NCBI RefSeq assembly: GCF_042242105.1
Contig: NC_092027.1
Location: 11,503,721-11,567,720 of the forward strand
Reading direction: 5' to 3'
DNA length: 64,000 nucleotides
Source: Pempheris klunzingeri
Lineage: Eukaryota; Chordata; Actinopteri; Acropomatiformes; Pempheridae
The position numbers and the translations under genes were made by a program. Below the pieces are notes generated by a model, which was given only the letters and a program-made list of their open reading frames with translations, made no database searches and was not told the DNA's origin. This document shows positions 48,312 through 60,473 of the stretch, piece after piece; position 1 is the stretch's first letter; every line of letters begins with the position of its first letter.

Positions 48312-48835
48312 AGACAAACTCCAATGATGTACAAAGCCAGTTAGTCATCAGGGATAATCCATGTGTAATGTGTCTGTGTTTTCTTTCTGTGAATGTGTCA
48401 TCTCTCATGTGTTCTTGCGCCACACGTCAAGGTTGTTTACATCCATCGAGCGTGTCCGAGGCCGCGGTTATGCATTGTCGTTTTTACAGCCTATTATTGG
48501 GACACACTGCTTTGGCACAACACAGCCTGTCGAGCGATAACAAGACCTGGGGAGAGTGTCCGACCTCTGAACACCAGGCGGGGTGTTAACAAGCTTCTCT
48601 TGATCCCCGGGTGGTTGCCATACAACACACACCCTCTCAGACAGATATGTGGTTACACAGTGACTCGCTCACATGATTGCATAAATCAGTTGTGGATTTA
48701 TTTAGAATTCATTCACAGCTGACTGAAGGACAGTTGGAGAACTTTGATATCCTGCAGCACTGTAGCTATTTTAGTCAAAGTCATGGATCCACTTTGGTCC
48801 AACAACTTATACTGTGCAATCTGGATTCTGTTGTT
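44691..48835. other. Intergenic or intronic, no exon recognised
   Basis: Simple repeats only: CA about 45660-45682, GT about 46758-46784 and a G run at about 47571-47581. The minus-strand frame 45729-46055 (108 codons) has no recognised domain. Confidence 0.45.
48268..48311. repeat. (CA)n microsatellite, about 44 bp
   Basis: A pure CA run. Confidence 0.95.
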
Positions 48836-48839
48836 TGAA

Positions 48840-49270
48840 GGACTACAACTAACTTAATTATTTATTAAACTATTGATTTTATTGAGTAATTGATTAATAA
48901 TGTAATGTATATATGTATATATAGTTGGCATTTAAGAAGTAATCCATGACTGAAATGTTTATTGACTAGGGTGTCATGTGTCCTATCATGCATCATGATA
49001 CTAGAGCTGCAACACAAATAATAGTTTTCATTGTTAGATCTCTGTTTTTTTCAATAACATGATTAATTGTTTGATCTGTTAATTTTTGGAACATAGTAAA
49101 AAAAAGAATGCCCATCGTATTTTCCCAGGTTTCAAGATGTCAATATTTTTGTCCTCACCTTGACAAACTTTTGTCTTGTCCGGCCAACAGTCCAAAGCCC
49201 AACGGCATCCAATCTTTTATCATAGAAGTCAATGTAGCATTTTTGCTTTAAAATAGACTTAAATTATTAA
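48840..49270 (+). repeat. Dispersed repeat family B, copy 3
   Basis: Contains 'gagctgcaacacaaataata', 'gtttcaagatgtcaatattt', 'gtccggccaacagtccaaag' and 'tcatagaagtcaatgtagca' in the order seen in this fish repeat. The left part (48840-48910) is AT-rich with ATTGATT palindromes and may be a second nested fragment. Confidence 0.6.
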
Positions 49271-51177
49271 TCAGCGGCATTCAAATACTGAATGACTGGT
49301 TGGCCTTTCTGCGCTGTCAGCAGTTGCTCTTCATGGGTCAGTGCACTAATGAACACCATGTGTGTAGTGGATGTGTGTCCAGGTTGTAACATATGTCACA
49401 TACCACACCTTTTCACACATCCTGTCTTTGCTGCTCCTCCTAACACCACAACCAATAGAATCTATATTCCCCCTGAAACTGTGTGATGCTCCGTTCACCA
49501 AATCCCAGGATCAGGCCGTGAAGCTCATTACTGAATCATCATATGGATCATCAGCTCCACGCAGCTCTCAATTATTCATAGGAGTCTCTGAGGTGAATAA
49601 CAAGCGCCTGCATGTTCAGTTAGGACTGTGTACACGTACTCAGAGATCTCAGGTCAATAACTTAACATTATAGCAGATTTCCCCAAATGTGTTGAGACAC
49701 TTCTCTCAGGGGGCTAAACTGAGTGTCCCAGCAGATTGTGATGTTTCAGTCAGTTAATGTTTTCTTTTACTTCCCCTGCACTCTATCTCTTTCATTTCCT
49801 GTAGAAACCGTAGAGGTGGGGGCTTTTTGGACTATCTCCAAACATCTGTCATAAGTTTTTTTCACTTTTACAGATCTCCACATGAGAGGGCGCTCAGCTT
49901 GACACCGTCGGAGTCTGGGTAAATTAATGGGCCATCATGACCATAAGGTGAAATATAAGATCTATAGGTGTGTTGTTTTATCGTACTGACTGTTTCTGTT
50001 CTCTCCTTTTAATTAATGAAGTTATGGGATCAACGAGGAAGAGGCTTTTGAAGCTATGTGATACTTCACAGTAGTAGCACAGTAGCTTAGAATGGTTTTT
50101 AGGAATGATGAAATTAGCCTTTTCCTGTGTGACCTTTATTTCCATCTTAAATTTGTCATTCGAAGTTCAAAACATGTTTACGTGATCTTTTGTGGCTTTT
50201 TTATTTCTTGCTTTTTGCTTCACTCTTGAGGTTTTTCTAAACTAGTGTGTCAGCGTCTCCAAAGCCAGTTTTGCAAACAAAACACACGATAAAAGGACTT
50301 GGAAGATGAAATTAAAACCTTTTTCTCTCCCTGCAAAAGAGAAAATGTCCAACTTTTAAAAAAATGGGAATCCACCTCATCAAAGGCAGACAACTTGGAA
50401 CTCCAGAGGGACGCCACTCGCAGCATTTCTGCCAAGCTCAGCCACAGAAACACAGGGTGCTACCAGCTGTTTATCATTGGCCTTGCACCAGAACAATAGC
50501 TGCAGGAGCCACAAGCAGAGGGGAGGCTAACACTGCTAAGCTAACCACAGGACAAGGCCAGGAGAAGCCAAAACACAGGAAATTAGCTGCTGTTTACTTT
50601 CTCTTGTCTAGACGTGTTCCTTCTAATTAAGTGTAAAGAGCCCCCTTGTGGATTTCTCATCTCTAAGGAATGAGCCTTCAAGGTTACTGCTGGGTAATTC
50701 ATTGTTTTGCTGCTTTTGAAATGTGGCAGTGTTTGACCCATTTGTGGCCCCCAGGACTGTGTGCTGCGTTAGCCCTACAGTAATCCCCCAGCGACCCAGA
50801 AAGTCATTTCTAGAGCAGCTGGTTATGTGGGCCATAGGCCTAATAACACAACAATGCCGTCATATGGCTGAGAAAGTGTTAAAGACAGCAGGGGTTCAGC
50901 AACTCATTGTACATTATTAAAAGCACCATGTCAAATCCACGTCCCTGACCACCACTTTACTCCGAAGTTTAGCTCTGCTACAAGTGTATTTGATTATAGT
51001 TGTCTAAAAAGTAGCTGAAGTACATCTTGGGTATGTGAACTACTGCTAGCTGTGTGTTGGAGCGCACACACACACTCGGAATAGTTAAAATTGCAGTGTT
51101 TGTGTGACCCAGAGGGTTTTATCCACAGGAGAAGGACTGATGCCACTCATTTGAGCCACACAGGATTAGAATGAAGT

Positions 51178-51344
<167 letters not shown>

Positions 51345-51790
51345 CGCCACAGACGAGCCATATTACAGAGGTGAGGGATAATAAGAATAATGCTGTCTGA
51401 CTTTTTCATTAAATCTTACTAACCCTCTTTTAGCTTTAGCCTAACTGCTAATGTCCTCAATATTGCTGAGTGCAGCTGCAACGTCTTACCCATAATTCTG
51501 TAAGATTCGTTCAGTGACAAAAGGGTGAAGGTTGACATATTTCCCAACATTCAGCTGCATTCTTGGAGCCTCTCATGGGGCGTTTTGGAGGACAGAGGGG
51601 GTAAACCAAGAGGATAATCCCAACAAACTGCACTGTTCTCTGGGGCATCTTTTTACAGTCGTCTCACAGCCTCTGAATGTGTGTGTGTGTGATTATATGT
51701 GTGTGGGTGGCCTGTTTACATTCCACTGATTCCTCACGGGAATCCCGCTCTCTATCCTCTGTTCCCTAGTTTATTTGCCTAGGAAGGTAG

Positions 51791-51796
<6 letters not shown>

Positions 51797-51827
<31 letters not shown>
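51797..51827. repeat. (GT)n microsatellite
   Basis: A pure GT run of about 30 bp. Confidence 0.95.
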
Positions 51828-51829
<2 letters not shown>

Positions 51830-53261
51830 GATATTTTTAGACTTCTCACAGGAATACAATTGGCGACTGTCCTCACACCAGAGCTTACCCCTGGTCAAAC
51901 TTCACCCCCTCACAAACACACACATCCTGATAGACTCTTTAACCTTGAAGTGGACTCCTGTTGGAGATGAAAGTGGGAATGCAGTGCTTCTGTGTACAGT
52001 ATGCACCTAAATGCGTCATCCTGTGGCACTCGGCTCTCTTTGCTGAGCGCCCCCACAGTTTGTGTACATACAAGTGTCCACTGTGTGCATTTTCAAATGA
52101 AAGTTTCTGATCTCAGTCCTCTTGATTGAGATTTCCAGGAAATCTTACACAACAAATTTGCTGTTGGAAGTGAGGGGATTGCAGATGTCATTTTTGTGCC
52201 CAAGCAGCTTAGGACAAAATCTGCGAAATCTCTTCTCTGGCTGTGTTCACGCTGTTAATTCCTCCCCAAGGGATGATTTCATGCTCCTTGCTGCGTCATC
52301 CGACGACAAACTGGTTGGGTTCTTTATCTCCAATTAATCTTCAGAAGCAACAATCACGCAAAGCCGAGGTAGCGTCTGTTCTCTTTTTAAAAGATTAATT
52401 TAATTATATTCCTGTTTTATTGGATATAGTAAACAGCAGAGAAGACTTTAAGGGCAGCTGATAGACAGGATGACATGTCACGACGATCAAGAGGCTGTTT
52501 ACTTCACTCAGCATCTATTTGAAGACACCATGTCCGTTTTCTTTTAATTAACTTCCTCCTTTGAGAAATCCTTGCCTTCTACTCTGAGCAACATCCTGTC
52601 TGCTCTGATAGCCTGATTCACAGTAATTGATATGACGCTGATAGACAGTCAGGAAGTTCATAAGTAACCAAGCCATAAAGACAAGTGATTATCACTATAA
52701 TATGATGACATATGTTGCATTACACATTTCACCCAGGGTGATGTCAACTGGAAAAATCACCATCAGTAGCACTCAAGGGGTCAGAGCAGTGTGGAGTGTG
52801 TGTGTGTTTTGGTTGTGCAGAGTGTGTTAAGTGTCCAGGGCTTTGCTAATGGCCTAATGTCACTCTGCTGTCTGGAGCATTGAGAGGTAATTTACAAATG
52901 CTGTAATATAATGGCTCTTGATATCAAGGGGCTCTCCGGTTAAGTGTGTGTTGGGTTAGAGTTCAGGTGCGTGTGTGTGTGTGCGCCGAGTGGTGCGTAT
53001 ACAAGTACGTGAGTGTGAGTGCTCTAGATGAAACAATGAATTGCACTGTTTGTAATTGCCCTTCAGACTGACACATGTATGTTTTGTATAAGCAACGTGA
53101 CCTGAGCTCAGTTACATGAAGTTACATCAGCGGGTGTCAGATATCAACCCAGCTGAACACGGATGTGGGATTTTGGACTTTGGACTTTTGCATCCAAATT
53201 TCATTACCTAATCATGCACACTATAGTCTGTATGTGCGGCACACACCAAAACCCAGCGTTT

Positions 53262-53560
53262 AAGCAGCAATCAATTAACAAAGAGTGTTTTCTTGGTTTA
53301 TTGATTCATTGTCTAGTGTGTAAAATGCCTGTTTCAAATAGCTTGTTTTGTCTAGCCAACAGTTCAAAAGCCAGATATATTCAGTTTGCTGTCATATAAA
53401 ACACAATAGCAGAGAATCATCACATTTAAGAAACTGGAACCAGAGACCTTTTGGCATTTTTGCTTGAAGAATGGCTTAATCGTTAATTAATTTCCATTTG
53501 ATTGGCCTTTCCAGCAACCAACCCATTAATCAATTTATGGATTGGAAAAATGGTGGTCAC
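53262..53560 (+). repeat. Dispersed repeat family B, copy 4
   Basis: Contains 'tttcaaatagcttgttttgt', 'ccaacagttcaaaagcc', 'atattcagtttgctgtcata', then 'agaaactggaaccagaga' and 'aatggcttaatcgttaatta'. This is the ordered right half of the family B element. Confidence 0.65.
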
Positions 53561-54035
53561 TCCTCCAGTAGAGTCCCAGAGACTTAGAGGATCTATACCA
53601 GTTCTGAAACCTTGTTTTGGCCCAAACCTCACTAACACATTGGTGTTTTTTCCTTAAAATTGTCACCCATCTGTTCTCTACAATGTATACAGCTGATCAG
53701 CACTATTCATTCTATCAAAGTCTTTGTATTCCTCCTGCTTTTCCTCCTCAGTCTCACTCTGTGAGTAATATCAGTGAGTGTCGCCCGTCTGTCCCGCTCT
53801 CTCCACATATCTTGCCACATTATCCACCCACTGTGTCAGAATGGATTTGCCTCTGGCCACCTCAGCTTCCTTGAAAGTGTCAGGGTGTGAAGGTGTCTCA
53901 CTTGCATTTTTCTCTCAGACTGCTGCCTGCACACTGAATGCTTTAATGCATTCTTTCCCTCCTTCATTCTCTCTCCATCTCTCTCTGCCATGCTGGTGTC
54001 TGTCGACTGCTAATTGGTTCATCTCTATTCGGATG

Positions 54036-54039
<4 letters not shown>

Positions 54040-54077
<38 letters not shown>
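54040..54077. repeat. (GT)n microsatellite
   Basis: A pure GT run of about 37 bp. Confidence 0.95.
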
Positions 54078-54081
<4 letters not shown>

Positions 54082-54539
54082 CGCGTGTGGCTGCTTCTCG
54101 CTGTATTTTTATGTCTAAATTGTAAAAAAGTGTGCGTGCGTGTGTGTGCGTAAATAGTTGTGTACGTGTGTGTGTGACTGACAGCAGATTTTCCGCCACC
54201 AGCAGGCGTTCTCTTTGCTGCTCTGGTGCACATTCAGTTGGTTCATTTTGTTTTTAGCTCTCCCTCGGGACACACGGAGCCACCCCCATTAACTGATTTG
54301 AGAAGGACTATGGCAGCTACCACCACTTTGTAAATAAACATTGCACCGTGTTATATACTTACTATACATGATTTGGCCCTCTAGTTCATGCCGCTGTTGA
54401 ATATAGCAAGGAGTCTGTAGAACAAGAAAGTGATAATGCAGTTTTTGGCTCCATTCGTGGTTGTAAAGAGATATCACCATGTTCAAAGAGCCTACATTGA
54501 CTGGTAGCTGTAATGAACTGCAACAGGCTTGTTATAAAT

Positions 54540-55090
54540 ACTGGCAGCTAAAAGAAGTTTGACATTTTGAGAAATATGCTTATACTTAGAGTGAAGCGAG
54601 TCGTTCCCTAATCGGAAGAGCAGGTTGGCACCTAACATGGGAGCCTCTGCCACCCGTGTGTGAGGGTGTGTGTGAATGGGCGAATGTTGATATGTAGCGA
54701 AAACGGCTTTGAGCTGTTGGGGGATTAGAAAGGCTGTAGAAAAGCAATCCATTAACCATTTACCTCTCTTTTCTTGCTTAGCTTTAGCTTAGCTTAGCAT
54801 GTGACTTGAAACGAGGGGAAACGGGGTGCCTGCCTCTGTCTGAAGGTAACAAAAATCTACCTGCCAGCACCTATAAAGCTCACTAGTTTATAGTACATTA
54901 TAGCTCCCGTCCAAGAAATAGTCCAAAAACCACAATTTCTAGGTTTGTTTTTTGGTAGATTAAAAAAAGATATTACATGTTAATTAGTGACCTAGAAGTG
55001 CTGGTACATGCTAACCCTAACCCTTACCTTTAGACAGAGTCACACTAGTTCTCTTTGAGGTTTTATGCTAAGCCTAGCTAAACGGATGTG
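54540..55090. repeat. Inverted-repeat dispersed element, family A, copy 4
   Basis: The left flank has 'tttgacattttgagaaatat'. The left arm has TTTAGCTTAGCTTAGCATG (about 54784-54802), followed by 'ggtaacaaaaatctacctgc' and 'cagcacctataaagctcact'. The right arm is GGTTTTATGCTAAGCCTAGC (about 55059-55078). It is the longest copy of the family here and carries no coding capacity. Confidence 0.66.
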
Positions 55091-58000
55091 GGCATTTACC
55101 ACACAGTCTATTTCCCAAAATACTGAACCAAATTTTGAACTCCACACAAATTTTGAATTCCTCAAAGTTGCTGCTGGTTTCCATCCCTCCTCTCTGAGCT
55201 GGAGTGCCTCTTCTTCAATGAGCAACCTTTCCACTGACCGCTGTGGAATATGGGTGGAATAAGCTCTTGGCTTGTGAAATGAGAAATCAAATGGAATTGT
55301 GAAAAAGGTGGAAGCAGAGCCGAATCTGCGGCACACAATCATCCAGAGTTGCTCATGCGTGCGCTGGATGGATTTAACCAGAAACCTTAAGATTGCTGTC
55401 TGAGGGTTGCCAGGTCTCACGGCATCCTCCCCTCCCTCCAAGCTCTTAAAGAGGTTGCCGTGTTTGTTTGGCTGCAACCCCCCACAGCCACCCCGACGGT
55501 CCTCCCCACCCCCAGCTGCTGTTTCTGATTGTAGATATGGCCTCTGAGTCTCTGCAGGCTTCCATATTTTACCATATGTTTATAGGCTAGCAGACATGTT
55601 GAATATGCTATGGTCTGCAGAGGGGGACACAGAAGGAGAGGTGAGAGAAAAGGTTGAGGGGCATAAGGATGAGGTGAAGGGAGGCCGGGCCAACAGATCA
55701 GACCGAGACAAAGAGAGGAAGGAGAAGAGCGCAGATACAAAATGTAGGGAAGAAAAAGAAGACACAACATAGGACAGGGAAGATGGTGAAACAACTGGTG
55801 GTTTATGCGAGGGAGGATAGGGGAGAGGTAGCCTGCATTGCCAGAGCCAGATAGGGAGGAGCAGGGCTGTGAGTGTGAGTGTGTGATGTGATATTAAACA
55901 ATCCCAGTCTGCAGAAGAATGTCTGATAAATGGCTCACTCCAAAAGGTCAGAAGCTGCATCAGCACGCATCAGCCTCCTTCCACTCCTTCCCTTTTTCAT
56001 TCCCAACTCTTCCCTATCCTCCCTCGTCTTTGCTCTTTAACCTCCCCTCACATGTGTCCACACACACACACACACACACACACACCCATTAGCAAACCAG
56101 ACCTGCAATTCCTCTCAAGAACGCAACAATGTGTTATAGTCCAACGTTATGGAGGTTTGAAAGGGTCTGACCCCCTGCCATTTGCCCCGTCTGGATTGTC
56201 TAATAAACCCTCCCCTGCTGTGGTGGGAGTCTTGTAAAGACGGATCACATTTCCATTTCAGTTGCTCATCTGCTCTCTCTCTCTCTCACACACTCACACA
56301 CACACAGACACACACCTCTATTAATCCCCCTAATTGCCTTGTGCCTTTTGTCCAAAGGGCCGGTGTCGCAGGCGGAGATAAATGCTGTGCTGTGTGGCAG
56401 TTTTCAGAGCAGCGGCAATGATTTGAGGTGCGTCTGCGGGACTTGGTAGAAGACAGAAATTATATTGGGCCGCCTCGTTAATGCATCTCTGATAGGGAGA
56501 GTGTGTGAGTATGTTGTCCATGTGTATCTGCAAGAGGGAAAATGAGATCATGCATCTCCAGACATCTGTTGCATCTCATTAGCAGCTTTTAGAATGAATT
56601 ACCTCACATACACACACACACCCTTCATCCTATTCCATCCACCCTGATAATCCCTTTATCTTGGCGGCTATTCAACACATAAAGGCCAATGCCACTGAAT
56701 AATGATGTGGTCGTATCTACTCCTCATTCACTCTAATGCTAATCTTCATCACAAGGTGACAATGATGGAGAAATTTTATGCAGGCAGTGGTTCAGTGCTG
56801 AATAAATCTGCCGTTTCCTAATCAGAAGTGTGTGTGTATCATGTATCTGTTCGTAGGAGTGCTGTTAAAGGTCTGTTCTTTCAAGTTAAGTTTCAATTTA
56901 GTTGGGGAGCAGGAGTCAGACACTCCTTTGTTTGCAACCGTACTTTGCAGCCCTGTCCATGTTCTTGGTCCAGGAATTCCCAGAGTTCAACAGTTCAAAC
57001 CCCCCCCCCCCCCCCCAAAAGCATCCATTAGTGTTTGCAGAGAAGGTCACTTACAATGTGAGTGACAATCCCTGAAATCATTACAACAATCCATGCCTTC
57101 TCTTCATGCTCATGCTCCCATTTACATATCTGGATGACACGCCCGGTTGGTTTGTTTAATCACAGAAAATTGCCTGGCTGCACAATTACTGAAGCAGTTT
57201 TTGTTTTAGCATTTCACTATTAGCTGAGCGGCAGTGCCGTCACAAAGCTAATCAATTTGAGACAATGGCACAGTGCATTTTTCTGCTGGAGCGAGGGGAA
57301 TAAAGCTGCTTTGTCAGGACATGAAGAATAGTAAAGAATAAAAAAAATGTCTTGTGTGGAATTTTGTTCATTAAATTTCAATTTAAGTGGCGTTTGCTTG
57401 CTAAGCAGTGTGGCAAAAACACGACCGTTAACACTGTGCCCAGAAAGCTTGTGCTCGGCACATTCAGAGGGCAGCTGTGGTTTTGGGGAGTTGCAGACAG
57501 TTGTGTTTTTACTGATGGATGAAGTTCTTAAAGCTGACAATACTGCACATTTCCTCTTTTCAAGATGCTGAGGGAGACAGTGCAATAGAATCGATTTGTC
57601 ATGTACAACAATGACACAACTAAGCGAGCCTGAGAAAGCTGCTTTTCGTGAGGACGAAAGAAGGGAGAGAGAGGAGAAAAGTGGAACTGAAATTGAAAGG
57701 CTTCGAGTGTTTGAGGGTGAGAGAGTGAGTGTTCTTTCTGTAGAATGCGTTAGCGCCTCACACAGTCACACACTGTTGGGCTTAGCTAAACGAACGCTCA
57801 CAGAATCAAGTCCAGATGATTTAGATGCAAAGCAACAGCCTCAGGCATTGGCAAAAAAAGACGATAATAGGGCAGATCAAGTAGGAGAGAGAAGAACGAG
57901 CCTAGTCGAGGTGCCAAAAAAATTGTGCTGAATAATAGTGTAATTTATAACGCAAAAAGATTTTTTAATCTTTAAAGTGAGGTTACCGTCCTCTATTTGT

Positions 58001-60432
58001 CACAAAAATACCCTGAAATTTAGACCCTAACATTTCACACTCAGTAGTCAAATAAGCAAATGCCTGAGGTGATCCAGCCTCAGTTAAGCTGCAGTGTTGT
58101 GTTCATCCATTTTGAATACAGTAGTTCCTCTTGGGGCAAAAACAGCTGCAGGCCTTTTGAAGATCTCACGGTCATCAGAGTCCTCGAAAACCAGGAAAGG
58201 AAGACAGGAAATGTTTCTTTCCCACGGGGCTGTGTGACATTAACTAGATGCAGATTTTACAGGCACGCAGACGTTTACACGAAAGCTGAACATATACACA
58301 GAGCCTCTGTGGACTGCAATGGGTCTGCAAGGTCAGGACAGGACGCAGAAATGCTTAGGGAGATGGGAGATTTGTCATTTATGGTGAAGGCATGAGACAC
58401 ATGTTGCTGTTTCTGTGGCCTTGCAGCTGGGAGGGATTCTCTGGCTAACAGTGAGAGAGCCATGCCGCCTCACAAAATGTAGTTGTGAAGGACTTCTCAT
58501 GAAGTAGGCAAATACAACAACTGGAGGATGTAGTTCACCTCTTGCAAAATGATTTTTTTTTAATTTTACTGTGGTACGGGGAAAAGGAAAAAGAAAGAAC
58601 TAACGTGCAAATGTTCTGTGAAGCGTGAAAGATAAGACGTTCGGTTGCTGGCTGTTGTATCTCTTTGAATCTTTGGGGAATGAAACATTTATCTGCTTGG
58701 GGGAAAATGGTTCATATTTCGTTTATATGTCCCCACTGGGAGATCGATATAAACACTGCTCCCAGCAGATATAGCTACTGTATCTTTTAAGAGAGAGGAG
58801 CGCAGTTCTGTGTATGGATGAAGATATAACACATATATCTGTAATATGAGAAAGGGAGACGGGAGGGGAGGGAGGGAGAAAATGGGGAGCCTTGTTGAAT
58901 TATGCAGTTTCAATTTCCCCATTTAGGGAGGATAGATCAATTTCTCATGCTAAAATCATTAAGCCTTCGGATGGGCAGCGTCGCCATGGCAACACAAATT
59001 ATGTCCCTTGATCAGAAGCACCTGCTTTCATGGTCACACAAGCGTGCAGACACACAAGGCGTGCATGCAGAGACCGACAGTGATTAGTAAATTACACCGT
59101 GCAAGATTGAGTGGCATTAGATACACAGTGATCCACCCTGTAGCTCCACACATACTCCTCGTTCATTAACTGCCACTTGTAGGTGTCTGGATCTATAATG
59201 ATGCATTTAATTCAGCAGATATAGCTGTCTCTGCAAGTGTTTGTGTGTGTGTATGCACTTAATTGCATTGTCTCAGTCAGGGCAGGGTCCCTCACTGCAG
59301 CCTGTTGGGAGCTGTATTCCATCAACCCTCCCTTGGGATGGGTGTGTGTGTGTGTGTGTGTGTCCCCATGAGTATGTGCATATAGGCATCTATGTGTGCT
59401 ATGCTTTTTTTCTTTTTTTTTCTGCCTGCATTTCCTTTCCGCTACTTTACCATCTTTATTTTGTATCCCTTCTTGTAGAGTTGTCCTCTTTCTTCTTCGT
59501 CAAACTGGGTTTCTTTTGATGGCGTCATCTTGATGACCCCCCCCCCCAACCCTCTTTCTCTCTTCATCTTCTGTTCTCTCCTCTCTTGGCAGCAGTCCTC
59601 CATCCTTCTTCACCCCTCCCCCATTTCTCCCACCCCCATCATCCAAATGGCCCTGCGGTCAGGACACAAGGTGGTCAGTGGTGTGTTTATTATGTGGTGC
59701 ATCCATGTTCATCGTTTGTCTGGTTTTATAATGACCAATGGAAAAACCCCTAAAAGCCATTTAAAAGGACTATTTGTGAATTTGTGTTTAAGCTTACTAC
59801 TGTTGAAAAACCAACATTACTGAGTCCCTACAGGGTCCTGCATTGTTTTTAGTGAACATGAGTTCTTTGGGGTGTGCTTCATCTCCATAGAACTACAAAG
59901 TGTATTGTCAGTGTCATGTATGCATGTATTCATAGGGGTTATTATTTTGCGTACAATGATTTTTGTAACAATAACTCCAGGTTGATTTCCCGAAACAGTG
60001 GACAAAAAGGAGTCTCTGCAAACAAAGCGCAAATTCTCATTGTTTGCAATAAGCTTTCTTCTCTCTTAACCCCTTTATTAATTTTAGAAATGTTACTTGA
60101 GCTTCCTGCAGTGCTCCATACCAGCATAACTGCTTAAGGAAAGCAGAGGCTTTTTCTCCCTTAAAAACTGGATTATTTATTATTGTGGAAATGCCTCTGG
60201 CTCTCCTCCGAGAGGCTTCCTGGGGCTCATTTCTCATCAGCCATCCAGCTGTAAACCTTCCCCGTCTGTGTGCACCCAGAGGACCCTGTAGAGGGAGATG
60301 TCACACAGCCACAAATGCATCCACAGAAACTGCTCTGACTGTGGATGGTAAATCTCTCTTTCTCCCTCAGTCTTTCTCTGCCGTCCAACAGCTTGTCCAA
60401 CAGATGAAACTCTCCCCCACACACACAAACCT

Positions 60433-60473
<41 letters not shown>

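Noticed and set aside
55040..55477. 145-codon minus-strand frame
   Set aside because: It starts inside a family A repeat at its 3' end and has no recognisable motif or splice sites; probably chance.
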